Source: an uncultured Paracoccaceae bacterium
GTDB lineage: Bacteria; Pseudomonadota; Alphaproteobacteria; Rhodobacterales; Rhodobacteraceae
Direction of reading: 5' to 3'
Assembly: GCA_905181985.1 (NCBI GenBank)
Contig: CAJIZW010000085.1
Span: forward strand, 1-37,813
Length of the DNA stretch: 37,813 nt
The notes under the pieces are model-generated. The model had not been told where the DNA came from and searched no databases. It was given only the letters and a program-made list of their open reading frames with translations. Both the position numbers and the translations under genes were made by a program. This document shows positions 27,092 through 36,732 of this stretch, piece by piece (the first letter of the stretch is position 1; every line of letters starts with the position of its first letter).

Positions 27092-27964
27092 ATGACTAAA
27101 GTAATAAATAATCTCTCAGAAATCTCAAATCAGTATAAAGCACTATTCGTAGATCTTTGGGGGTGTTTGCACGACGGATATAAACCATTTTTGGAGGCCG
27201 TACAGGCTCTTCAAACCTATAGAGCCAGTGGAGGCCTAGTAATTCTAGTAACCAACGCACCAAGACACAGCAGTAGCGTTGAACAGCAGATAAAAAAAAT
27301 TGGTATTGAACCTTCCAGCTGGGACGCAATAGCTACATCAGGAGACTCTGCTCGACATGCAATGTTCTCAGGGGTCGTGGGAAGAAAAGTATACTTTATA
27401 GGTCAGCCACATGATATGAATTTCTTCGATTTACCAACCTCAGAAGGACAATTTAAAAACATAACCTTGGTCCCCCTAAAAGAAGCAGACGGGATAGTAT
27501 GCTGCGGCCCATTCGATCCTTTGATCTCTCCAAGCGAAAATTTGACTGACTTTGAATATGCTAGGGAGAGAGGGCTTAAACTCCTTTGTGCTAATCCTGA
27601 TATAGTAGTCGACAGAGGTGATACGAGAGAGTGGTGTGCCGGAGCACTTGCTGCCCAATATACAAAGATGGGGGGTAAGAGCTTATATTTTGGAAAGCCA
27701 CATAAACCAATTTATGATCTAGCACGTGTTCGTCTAAGAGATTTAGATAGCAGTGTATTAGATAGTGAAATTCTTTGTATAGGGGATGGAATCTCGACAG
27801 ATATAAAAGGTGCTATCGACGAAAAGTTAGACTCTCTTTTCATATCTGGTGGACTTGCAGCAACTGAAACAGGAACTAAAACCCACCCAAACGAGAAATT
27901 ATTAAATAAATATCTAGAAATTACAAAATCTAACCCCACATGGGTAATTGGAAGACTCAATTAA
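27092..27964 (+). CDS. HAD-superfamily phosphatase (TIGR01459 / class IIA type)
   Basis: The 290-residue protein has the nucleophile motif FVDLWGCLHDG (Asp21 likely nucleophile), in which the usual second Asp of DxD is replaced by Trp-Gly with Asp later, as in this alphaproteobacterial group. Motif II is VILVTNAPRHS, and motif IV is IGDGISTDIKGA. The C2-type cap lies between them. KSLYFGKPHKPIYDLA holds the motif III lysine. A phosphoglycolate- or sugar-phosphate-type phosphatase is likely, but the substrate is unknown. It is followed by ribF after 78 bases on the same strand; a role in flavin metabolism (for example FMN or precursor dephosphorylation) is a speculative idea from that position. 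Confidence 0.88.
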   Translation: MTKVINNLSEISNQYKALFVDLWGCLHDGYKPFLEAVQALQTYRASGGLVILVTNAPRHSSSVEQQIKKIGIEPSSWDAIATSGDSARHAMFSGVVGRKVYFIGQPHDMNFFDLPTSEGQFKNITLVPLKEADGIVCCGPFDPLISPSENLTDFEYARERGLKLLCANPDIVVDRGDTREWCAGALAAQYTKMGGKSLYFGKPHKPIYDLARVRLRDLDSSVLDSEILCIGDGISTDIKGAIDEKLDSLFISGGLAATETGTKTHPNEKLLNKYLEITKSNPTWVIGRLN

Positions 27965-28042
27965 GAATAAACCTGCAATAATTAAACAAATCAAAGTATA
28001 CACAGACTTGCACAGTGTCTTTAACGAGTTTACGTAATTTTT

Positions 28043-28975
28043 ATGAAAATTTTTACAAACTATAATATAGCTAATGAGTGTGATAGAAATGCTTCTATTG
28101 CGATTGGTAATTTCGATGGGGTTCACCTCGGTCACCAATCAATCATAAAGTTAGCAAAAAATATGAATCTAGATAGCCCATTGGGAATTTTGACTTTTAA
28201 TCCCCACCCTAGAGAGTTTTTTAGACCTGCAGACACGAATTTTCGGTTAATGAATACAGAGACGAAAAATAATAGACTAAAAAAGCTAGGTATAAAATTA
28301 CTATACCAATTGGCCTTCAATCAAGAGTTAGCTTCATTAACAGCAAGAGAATTTGCAGAAAAAGTTATTTCAAAAGGCTTGGGTGCCAAAAGTGTAGTTG
28401 TTGGAGCAGATTTCTGTTTTGGAAAAAATAGAGCAGGTACAGTCAAAATATTATCAGAGTTAGGGGCAGAACTGGGCTTTACTGTTGGAATTGCTGATAT
28501 TGTGTCAGGAAGTGGGGAGATTTTATCCTCCACCAACATTCGCAAATTGCTTTCCGCTGGAAATACGCGGGAATCAGCAAAGATGTTAGGGCATTGGCAC
28601 AGAATTGATGGTAAAGTTATCTTAGGAGACCAAAGGGGTAGAGAGCTGGGTTATCCTACAGCAAATATCTCTCTGGAAGGACTGCACCAACCTAAACTTG
28701 GAGTATACTCCGTGTTGGTCGATATTTTAAGTGGACCTCATCGTGGTTCTTACAAGGGGGCAGCCTCGATTGGATGCAAGCCAACGTTTGGAGAAAATGT
28801 TGTGAATTGCGAAACATACATTTTTAATTTCCATGGAGACATATATGGAGAAAGTGTGTCAGTCGGATTAGTTGATTTTCTTCGCCCAGAAGAGGCTTTT
28901 AAAACCATTAATGAGCTTGTTCTACAAATGAAATTAGACTGTGAAAAAGCACTCTTAAGTCTAAATAAACTATGA
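28043..28975 (+). CDS. ribF: Bifunctional riboflavin kinase / FAD synthetase RibF
   Basis: RibF makes FMN from riboflavin and then FAD. The N-terminal adenylyltransferase domain has IGNFDGVHLGHQ (residues 21-32) and GADFCFGKNRAG, with SSTNIRKLLSAG (the ISSTxIR-like motif). The C-terminal flavokinase domain has GRELGYPTANISL and ends with the FLRPEEAFKTINELVLQM block. The length of 310 residues is usual. The ribosome-binding site is poor. It overlaps the YcgN-like gene by four bases (ATGA), which indicates a shared mRNA. Confidence 0.96.
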   Translation: MKIFTNYNIANECDRNASIAIGNFDGVHLGHQSIIKLAKNMNLDSPLGILTFNPHPREFFRPADTNFRLMNTETKNNRLKKLGIKLLYQLAFNQELASLTAREFAEKVISKGLGAKSVVVGADFCFGKNRAGTVKILSELGAELGFTVGIADIVSGSGEILSSTNIRKLLSAGNTRESAKMLGHWHRIDGKVILGDQRGRELGYPTANISLEGLHQPKLGVYSVLVDILSGPHRGSYKGAASIGCKPTFGENVVNCETYIFNFHGDIYGESVSVGLVDFLRPEEAFKTINELVLQMKLDCEKALLSLNKL

Positions 28976-29448
28976 AACGTTTAAATCCAAAAGGGTCTGA
29001 CTTAAGAAGTAAGTTTTGGGAAAATTTTTCTTTGGATCAATTAAGTCCTAAGGAATGGGAGGCTTTATGTGACGGTTGTGGGAAGTGTTGCCTACATAAG
29101 CTGGAAGACGAAGAAACTGGGGAAATCGAATTTACCAAGGTTTCTTGTAGATTATTAGATAGTCATAGCTGTAAGTGCGGGCAATACGAAACAAGAAAAC
29201 AATTTGTTCCAGATTGTGTGGTTTTATCTCCAAACAATATAAGTGAAGTGTCTTATTGGATGCCTCAAACATGTGCCTACCGTTTGTTACATGAGGGCAA
29301 ACCTCTTTATCCTTGGCACCCTCTAATCTCTGGGAGTAAAGATACTGTTCACCAAGTTGGTATGTCCGTAAGAGAGAAATGTATTCCAGAATTTGAAGTT
29401 GCCGAGGAAGAGTGGGAAGACCATATTATTGATGAGCCAGGAATATAA
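28972..29448 (+). CDS. YcgN / UPF0260 family cysteine-cluster protein
   Basis: The 158-residue protein has the UPF0260 pattern: KFWENFSLDQLSPKEWEALC near the start, then a dense cysteine cluster, Cys33, Cys36, Cys39, Cys40, with further Cys59, Cys67, Cys69, Cys82 and Cys101. MPQTCAYRLLHEGKPLYPWH is the family C-terminal signature. The cysteines are suited to bind zinc or an iron-sulfur cluster, as in the wider CxxCxxCC (YkgJ-like) group, but no function is established. It is translationally coupled to ribF by an ATGA overlap, which hints at a flavin link. A 251-base gap with no clear terminator follows. Confidence 0.92.
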   Translation: MKRLNPKGSDLRSKFWENFSLDQLSPKEWEALCDGCGKCCLHKLEDEETGEIEFTKVSCRLLDSHSCKCGQYETRKQFVPDCVVLSPNNISEVSYWMPQTCAYRLLHEGKPLYPWHPLISGSKDTVHQVGMSVREKCIPEFEVAEEEWEDHIIDEPGI

Positions 29449-29671
29449 TCTCTGACTCTTTTCAAATTTTGCTACAAACAATTAAACCTCACAAAAAAGT
29501 AACTACAGATATAAATTAAATTCGTCTTTTACTACGCTTAGTTCGCTACATGTTTATGATATAAAAATATTAACAAATGATAGAGATCTACAACTCTGTC
29601 TGCACTGTTTTAAATGATACTATGGTAAGTAAAGAATATTAACTACTAGTCATAGTTCTATTTATTAGTTA

Positions 29672-29722
29672 AAAGGAGGTTCCTTGAACGACTCGGAAAA
29701 TGAGCATGTCGACACATTCTGA
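29672..29722 (+). promoter_or_regulatory. Strong Shine-Dalgarno and possible overlapping upstream ORF before prs
   Basis: AAAGGAGGT (29672-29680) matches nine bases of the 16S anti-Shine-Dalgarno, but the first in-frame prs ATG is 20 bases further on. Four bases after AGGAGG lies a TTG (29684) that opens a 12-codon frame (LNDSENEHVDTF) ending at 29722, out of frame with prs and overlapping its start. AAGGA and TCCTT could also pair as a hairpin. Whether this is a leader peptide, a standby site or a sequence error is open. Confidence 0.4.
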
Positions 29723-30728
29723 ACCGAAAATTATTGCTGGGAATGCTAACTTGGAGTTAGCTAGCGGAATAGTTAAGAGAATGTCTATGCATAGGGGTAT
29801 GACCACTAAGTTGGTGGATGTTCGGGTGGAAAAGTTTACAGATCAAGAAATTTTTGTTGAGGTGTACGAGAATGTCCGTGGCGAAGACATGTTCATAATC
29901 CAATCGACTTCTAACCCCGCAAATGATAATCTTATGGAACTATTGATTATTACTGATGCCCTCAAAAGGTCCTCTGCTTCCCGAATAACAGCTGTAATTC
30001 CTTATTTTGGCTATGCCCGCCAAGACAGGAGAACTAAGGCAAGGACTCCTATTTCTGCAAAACTCGTTTCAAATTTAATTTCGAGAGCAGGCGTCGAAAG
30101 AGTGTTAACTATGGATCTTCATGCAACTCAGATACAGGGCTTCTTCGACATCCCAGTAGATAATTTGTATGCATCCCCATTATTCTCTTTAGACATAAAA
30201 CACCATTTTAAGGAAAAACTAGATAAGATCATGTTAGTTTCCCCAGATGTCGGGGGGGTTGCCCGGGCCAGAGAGTTAGCGCAGCGACTAGGAGCACCCT
30301 TAGCAATTGTCGATAAACGGCGTGAAAAACCAGGGGAAGTCTCTGAGATGACACTTATCGGAGATGTGGCTGGAAAAAGTTGTATCTTAGTTGATGATAT
30401 ATGCGACACAGCAGGAACATTATGCAAAGCTGCAGGCTTACTTATGGACGCTGGGGCTATAGAAGTGCATGCCTATATAACTCATGGGGTATTAAGCGGC
30501 GAAGCGGTAAAAAGAATTGAAGCATCCAGTATGACCCAACTAATAATTACAGATTCAGTGGGGCCAAGTATAGAAGTAACTAATTCAAAAAAAATTAGAG
30601 TGATCCCAACAGCACCAATGTTCGCTCAGGCTATATTAAATATATGGGGGGGAACCAGTGTCTCATCCTTATTTAATGATGACAGTTTAGCACCTGTATA
30701 TGAAGGTATGTATCCAAGCCTAATCTAG
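29700..30728 (+). CDS. prs: Ribose-phosphate pyrophosphokinase (PRPP synthetase)
   Basis: Prs makes phosphoribosyl pyrophosphate from ribose 5-phosphate and ATP for nucleotide, histidine and tryptophan synthesis. The 342-residue protein has SEPKIIAGNANLELA, then VIPYFGYARQDRRTKARTPI (ATP and flexible-loop region), DLHATQIQGFFDIPVDNLYA, and the PRPP-binding loop VDDICDTAGT (about 230-240). ATG codons at 29700 and 29706 are both possible; the second has GGA eight bases away and gives MSTHSEPK. The strongest Shine-Dalgarno lies too far upstream for either. The gene converges on atpC with only five bases between the stops. Confidence 0.96.
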   Translation: MSMSTHSEPKIIAGNANLELASGIVKRMSMHRGMTTKLVDVRVEKFTDQEIFVEVYENVRGEDMFIIQSTSNPANDNLMELLIITDALKRSSASRITAVIPYFGYARQDRRTKARTPISAKLVSNLISRAGVERVLTMDLHATQIQGFFDIPVDNLYASPLFSLDIKHHFKEKLDKIMLVSPDVGGVARARELAQRLGAPLAIVDKRREKPGEVSEMTLIGDVAGKSCILVDDICDTAGTLCKAAGLLMDAGAIEVHAYITHGVLSGEAVKRIEASSMTQLIITDSVGPSIEVTNSKKIRVIPTAPMFAQAILNIWGGTSVSSLFNDDSLAPVYEGMYPSLI

Positions 30729-30733
30729 GAAAC

Positions 30734-31117
30734 TTAGATATCAGATAATGCTACCTCTAAATCAGAATAATATTTAGCAGTTGCATCAGATCCTACCTGC
30801 TCATGTTTAAGCTTAGCATCCATGATTAATTTATCTGCTACTTCTCTACTTAAATCGTCTTTTACAAAGGCTTTCTCTGCTAACACAGATGTTGCTTCAG
30901 CTGAAACTTCTGCAAAACCTCCAGTAACAAAGTATTGCTCTTCTTTATCTGCGGTAAGTATATTTATAAACCCCGGTCTTAAGGTGGTTATTATAGGTGC
31001 ATGATCTGACATAGCTGAAAAATCTCCCTCGGAGCCGGGTATATTTATCTCATTAGCCTCAACAGATACCAAACTTTTTTCGGGTGAAACAAGGTCAAAT
31101 TGTATTAATTTAGCCAT
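30734..31117 (-). CDS. atpC: F1 ATP synthase epsilon subunit
   Basis: Epsilon belongs to the rotating central stalk and can inhibit ATP hydrolysis. The 127-residue protein begins with the beta-sandwich IQFDLVSPEKSLVSVEANEI and GSEGDFSAMSDHAPIITTLRPG, followed by a short C-terminal helical part, as in alphaproteobacteria. It is the last gene of atpHAGDC, 12 bases after atpD. No terminator is visible between it and the convergent prs. Confidence 0.95.
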   Translation of the reverse strand: MAKLIQFDLVSPEKSLVSVEANEINIPGSEGDFSAMSDHAPIITTLRPGFINILTADKEEQYFVTGGFAEVSAEATSVLAEKAFVKDDLSREVADKLIMDAKLKHEQVGSDATAKYYSDLEVALSDI

Positions 31118-31129
31118 AATTATATCTTT

Positions 31130-32578
<1,449 letters not shown>

Positions 32579-33442
32579 TTAGAGTGCTTCCGCACCCGAT
32601 ATGATTTCTATTAATTCATTGGTTATTACAGCCTGCCTGGATCGGTTATACTGTATTATTAATTTATCTATCATTTCTCCTGCATTTCGGGTCGCACTGT
32701 CCATTGCTGACATTCTTGCTCCTTGCTCGGATGCACCATTCTCCAAAAGAGCTCTAAATATTTGTGCCGTAATAGACTGAGGCAATAGTTCAGTTAGAAT
32801 CTCCTCTTCAGAGGGTTCATAATCATATGCAGTAGCTTCAGTTGCAGCTTGAAAAACCGGTGGAATAAGTTGTTTCTCTGTAGGGATTTGACTCATTACA
32901 CTTTCAAACTGTGAATAGTAAATTGTAGCTACATCAAACTCACCAATATCAAACCTATTTAGTATATCAGAAGCAACTTTAGTTGCATAAGAATAGCTAG
33001 CTCTCTTCATTTCAGTTAGGTCAACATGTCCTACGAAGTATTTGCCAAATTCTCTTTTCAGAGAATCTCTACCTTTCTTCCCAACTGTCAATATTTTTAC
33101 TAACTTACCTTCAGAAATAAGCTTGCTTGCCTTTAATTTAGCGAGCTTTGCAATGTTTGAATTAAAGCCCCCACAAAGACCTCTTTCCGCCGTCATGACA
33201 ATTAACAGATGGTTTAGATCAGCTCCAGTTCCAGTCAGTAGAGCTGGTCCACTGTCTGTTCCCATTGATGCCGTCAACCCTGACATAACTGAGTCAAAAC
33301 GATCTGAATAAGGTCTACCTGAAACAGCTGCCTCTTGAGCACGACGTAATTTTGCCGCTGCAACCATTTGCATTGCTTTAGTTATTTTTCGGGTAGATTT
33401 AACAGACTCTATCCTATTCTTAAGGTCCTTTAAGCTTGGCAA
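32579..33442 (-). CDS. atpG: F1 ATP synthase gamma subunit
   Basis: Gamma is the coiled-coil shaft that rotates within the alpha3-beta3 ring. The 287-residue protein has [20 protein letters not shown] and [18 protein letters not shown] at the N-terminus, [14 protein letters not shown] in the middle, and the C-terminal helix with [15 protein letters not shown] and [20 protein letters not shown]. It starts with TTG at 33442, supported by AAGGAGA eight bases before and by the family N-terminus. It lies 14 bases after atpA. Confidence 0.97.
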   Translation of the reverse strand: MPSLKDLKNRIESVKSTRKITKAMQMVAAAKLRRAQEAAVSGRPYSDRFDSVMSGLTASMGTDSGPALLTGTGADLNHLLIVMTAERGLCGGFNSNIAKLAKLKASKLISEGKLVKILTVGKKGRDSLKREFGKYFVGHVDLTEMKRASYSYATKVASDILNRFDIGEFDVATIYYSQFESVMSQIPTEKQLIPPVFQAATEATAYDYEPSEEEILTELLPQSITAQIFRALLENGASEQGARMSAMDSATRNAGEMIDKLIIQYNRSRQAVITNELIEIISGAEAL

Positions 33443-33456
33443 GGCCTCATCTCCTT

Positions 33457-34995
33457 CTAAGCAAAATCAGAAGCAAAAGAATCTAAGGCGGATTTTATTT
33501 TTTCTTCTGCTTCTCCTTTAATCTTGGGGTCTTCCTCAGTAATAAAATCCAACAAATCCTGATGTTTACTTCTAAGATGTGATAATAAGCCTGCTTCAAA
33601 ACGTCCAACATCTTTAACGCTGATTTTATCAAGATACCCCTTAGTACCTGAATATATAACACACACAATTTCTGCATTCGAAAGAGGAGAGTACTGCGGT
33701 TGCTTCATCAACTCCGTAAGGCGTGCCCCTCGGTTCAAAAGTTGTTGAGTTGCCTCATCAAGATCAGAACCAAACTGAGCAAAAGCAGCCATCTCGCGGT
33801 ATTGCGCAAGCTCAAGTTTAACTGGCCCAGCAACAGATTTCATTGAATTCGTTTGAGCAGAAGAACCAACTCGCGAAACGGAAAGACCCGTGTTAACCGC
33901 CGGACGAATACCTTGATAAAATAACTCTGTTTCAAGAAATATTTGTCCATCTGTAATCGAAATCACATTAGTTGGAATAAACGCTGACACGTCCCCACCT
34001 TGTGTTTCAATAATTGGTAGTGCTGTTAGAGAGCCTGACCCATTTTCCTCATTCAGTTTTGAAGATCTCTCTAGAAGGCGCGAATGCAAATAAAATACAT
34101 CCCCTGGATAAGCTTCCCGACCCGGTGGTCTCCTTAGAAGTAGAGACATTTGTCTGTACGAAACCGCCTGCTTAGACAAATCATCATAAACTATTAAAGC
34201 GTGTCTTCCATTATCTCTAAAGTGTTCAGCCATTGCTGTCGCCGCATAAGGGGCTAAAAACTGCATCGGAGCTGGGTCAGATGCAGTCGCCGCCACAACG
34301 ATAGTGTAATTTATTGCACCAGTCTCTTCTAATTTTTTTACCAGCTGAGCAACTGTGGAACGCTTTTGACCAATTGCAACATAGACACAATATAATTTCT
34401 TGCTTTCATCTCCTTCTGCCGCGTCATTATAAGATTTTTGATTCAAGATCGCGTCTAATGCTACTGCTGTCTTCCCTGTTTGCCTGTCACCAATAATTAA
34501 TTCTCTTTGTCCACGCCCAATAGGGATCATCGCATCTACTGATTTTAAACCTGTTGCCATAGGCTCATGAACAGACTTTCTAGGAATTATTCCTGGAGCC
34601 TTGCTATCTGCCACTCGTCGCTCTTTGGTCTTTATAGGTCCTTTACCATCTATTGGATTTCCCAACCCATCAACGACCCTGCCAAGTAACTCGTCACCAG
34701 CGGGAACATCAACAATTGAATTGGTACGTTTAACTGTATCACCTTCTTGAATATCTCTGTCAGACCCAAAGATAACAACTCCCACATTGTCAGTTTCTAG
34801 GTTCAAAGCCATTCCCTTTATACCACCAGGAAATTCGACCATTTCACCAGCTTGAACATTATCTAAACCATAAACTCTAGCAATTCCGTCCCCAACTGAA
34901 AGAACTTTGCCAACTTCATCAACTCCGGATTCCTCTCCAAAGTTCTCAATCTGGTCCTTAAGTATTGCTGATATTTCTGCTGCTTGGATAGCCAT
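33457..34995 (-). CDS. atpA: F1 ATP synthase alpha subunit
   Basis: Alpha contributes the non-catalytic nucleotide sites of F1. The 512-residue protein has the P-loop GDRQTGKTA (residues 169-177), [20 protein letters not shown]-like text (seen as [15 protein letters not shown]), and the alpha/beta signature [17 protein letters not shown]. The N-terminus [20 protein letters not shown] is typical of alphaproteobacteria. Its ATG overlaps the atpH stop by one base (TAATG), so the two are translationally coupled. Confidence 0.98.
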   Translation of the reverse strand: MAIQAAEISAILKDQIENFGEESGVDEVGKVLSVGDGIARVYGLDNVQAGEMVEFPGGIKGMALNLETDNVGVVIFGSDRDIQEGDTVKRTNSIVDVPAGDELLGRVVDGLGNPIDGKGPIKTKERRVADSKAPGIIPRKSVHEPMATGLKSVDAMIPIGRGQRELIIGDRQTGKTAVALDAILNQKSYNDAAEGDESKKLYCVYVAIGQKRSTVAQLVKKLEETGAINYTIVVAATASDPAPMQFLAPYAATAMAEHFRDNGRHALIVYDDLSKQAVSYRQMSLLLRRPPGREAYPGDVFYLHSRLLERSSKLNEENGSGSLTALPIIETQGGDVSAFIPTNVISITDGQIFLETELFYQGIRPAVNTGLSVSRVGSSAQTNSMKSVAGPVKLELAQYREMAAFAQFGSDLDEATQQLLNRGARLTELMKQPQYSPLSNAEIVCVIYSGTKGYLDKISVKDVGRFEAGLLSHLRSKHQDLLDFITEEDPKIKGEAEEKIKSALDSFASDFA

Positions 34996-35555
34996 TAACC
35001 AACCTCTTTCATAGTAGCTTGGAGCGAAATAAGCTTCGCTCTAATTGATGTATCTAACATTCTAGATCCTACTTTGACAATTAAGCCTCCAATAATTTTC
35101 TTATCAGTCATAGAATCTAATTTAACTATTTTACCTGTAGATGAGCTAAGGGTCTCTACAAGTTTTTTATTTTGTTCAAGTGTTAACTTGGTAGCACTAA
35201 TTATCTCTGCAGTTACTTCGCCTTTTTCTTCTGAGATGAGCTTACTTAATTCAGTAACAAGGTAAGGTACTATAGAAAGTCTCTTTTTTTCTGCCATAAG
35301 GCATAGAACACCGGCTAAAGCTTTGGATAATCCTAATGTTTTTGCTATCTCTAACATAGCACCAATTTGCTCTTTTCTTTTAAGCAAAGGCGAATTTAAG
35401 AATGCTACAAAATCAGCACTGTCTGATAAAAGTACATTGATAGTTACAATGTCTGTCTCTAAATTATCCAAAGCCTTTTGATCTTTGGATAGATCGAATG
35501 TAGCAGTAGCGTATCTCTTAGCCACCCCTACACATTCTGACGCTGATTCAGACAC
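34995..35555 (-). CDS. atpH: F1 ATP synthase delta subunit (OSCP)
   Basis: Delta joins the F1 head to the peripheral stalk. The 186-residue protein has [20 protein letters not shown] at the N-terminal helical domain and [20 protein letters not shown] followed by [16 protein letters not shown] at the C-terminus. The start is a GTG at 35555 with AGAGGT upstream. It is the first gene of the F1 operon. The Fo genes (atpB, E, F) are not near, as normal for alphaproteobacteria. Confidence 0.95.
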   Translation of the reverse strand: MSESASECVGVAKRYATATFDLSKDQKALDNLETDIVTINVLLSDSADFVAFLNSPLLKRKEQIGAMLEIAKTLGLSKALAGVLCLMAEKKRLSIVPYLVTELSKLISEEKGEVTAEIISATKLTLEQNKKLVETLSSSTGKIVKLDSMTDKKIIGGLIVKVGSRMLDTSIRAKLISLQATMKEVG

Positions 35556-35652
35556 ATTTACCTCTAATTATTATTTCTTCGCTAAATCTTGAGAACTTTC
35601 TCAAAACTAGCAAACGTAGTTAAGATGCTAATCACGATGGCTTACCAAAGCC

Positions 35653-35681
35653 TTACAAAAGCCGCAACTGTCAAAAGTCAA
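35653..35681 (-). promoter_or_regulatory. Possible promoter of the atpHAGDC operon
   Basis: On the minus strand, TTGACT (35676-35681) and TTGTAA (35653-35658) are 17 bases apart, leaving a leader of about 90 bases before the atpH GTG. The -10 is poor. The 213-base gap (35556-35768) shows no other feature. Confidence 0.4.
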
Positions 35682-35768
35682 AAAATCAAAACAAAAACCA
35701 TATATATTACAATACCTTAATAAAATCTACGTATTAGTGCGACCGTTTGAAGCTACTTAAGTGATTCT

Positions 35769-36545
35769 TTAGGATTCAGTTTTGTGTCTTTTTCTTAATA
35801 CTGGAAAATATTTAGGAGTAATAGGTTGATTTCCCATAGCGCCAAATGGAACTCTTATTTTCAATCTATTACGAATCCGCTTTGTAACCGGAACCTGCTT
35901 TGTTGCCTCCAAAACAATTACTCCACCAGCTTGAGTAGGAAAAATAAATTTTCCTATGGCTTCAAATAACGGAGCAGACTTCAACCAAATTTTTTGATTT
36001 GAAGGAACTGAGAACAACGCACTAAAACTCCTGTTTGGAGAAAACGAGTGCTTTAACAGCTGTGACTCCAATTGAGGCAAAGTGTACGCGCTACCAGACC
36101 CAAATGGGGTGGATTCACTCCTACACCATAAACCAGTCCTGTTCGGCACAATGAACAAAACCTTTCCACCTGGCGATAACACTCGCCAACACTCATTAAA
36201 CAACGCAGACATATTTTCACTAAATTCCAAACCATGAAGAAAAACTATACGATCCGTCGTTCCTGACGGGAGAGGCCACAGATTTTCTTCACACAAGACA
36301 CTAATGTTATCAAAGTTATTTGGCCAATATATGACCCCTTGTTGCCCTGGCATAAGTAAAGTCAATCTTGCTACCTCTGACTCAAGTGGCTTAATAATAG
36401 GAGCTACAAATCCGTAACCAACTAAACTTTTTCCTGCAGTATCTGGCCAAAATTCACGAACAGCTGAGCTTATTACATTTTGTACGACAGCACCAAGACC
36501 AGTCTTCGCATAAAACTTGTACAAATTGTCAACATCCAAATACAT
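35769..36545 (-). CDS. Class I SAM-dependent methyltransferase-like protein, function unknown
   Basis: The 258-residue protein reads as a methyltransferase of the Methyltransf_11 type, chiefly from the central part: a strand with TDRIVFLHGLEFSEN, then ALFNECWRVLSPGGKVLFIVPNRTGLW, the post-motif III region. The usual glycine-rich SAM loop is weak here: SLVGYGFVAPI is in its place, so binding or activity may be altered. The C-terminal part with KFIFPTQAGGVIVLEATKQV and the basic KRIRNRLKIRVP is typical of homologues near gloB or clpA in Rhodobacterales. The substrate is unknown. It is divergent from clpA, with a 22-bp palindrome between. Confidence 0.8.
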   Translation of the reverse strand: MYLDVDNLYKFYAKTGLGAVVQNVISSAVREFWPDTAGKSLVGYGFVAPIIKPLESEVARLTLLMPGQQGVIYWPNNFDNISVLCEENLWPLPSGTTDRIVFLHGLEFSENMSALFNECWRVLSPGGKVLFIVPNRTGLWCRSESTPFGSGSAYTLPQLESQLLKHSFSPNRSFSALFSVPSNQKIWLKSAPLFEAIGKFIFPTQAGGVIVLEATKQVPVTKRIRNRLKIRVPFGAMGNQPITPKYFPVLRKRHKTES

Positions 36546-36574
36546 AAGGGCTCTAAAAATTCAATAAGTTTATA

Positions 36575-36596
36575 ATTTAACTACTAGCAGTTAAAT
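36575..36596. promoter_or_regulatory. 22-bp palindrome between methyltransferase and clpA
   Basis: ATTTAACT-ACTAGC-AGTTAAAT has perfect eight-base arms and a CTAG centre. It lies 30 bases before the methyltransferase start and about 137 bases before clpA, in a 187-base AT-rich divergent gap. The symmetric form suggests a dimeric repressor site, probably for the methyltransferase gene. No regulator gene is adjacent. Confidence 0.4.
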
Positions 36597-36732
36597 ATAA
36601 CCCTAATAACTTATATTTTCTACTACTTGATAAAATATATTTTAAAAAAGACTTGAAGGTTAGGAAATAAACACGAATTATATATAATATAAATTATTCA
36701 ACTTCACTTAAAGCTTCAAAGGAACCAAACTC

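Noticed and set aside
29449-29699. Search for a tRNA or small RNA in the prs upstream gap
   Set aside because: No cloverleaf, TΨC-like block or terminator was found. The region is AT-rich, with only the Shine-Dalgarno feature near its end.
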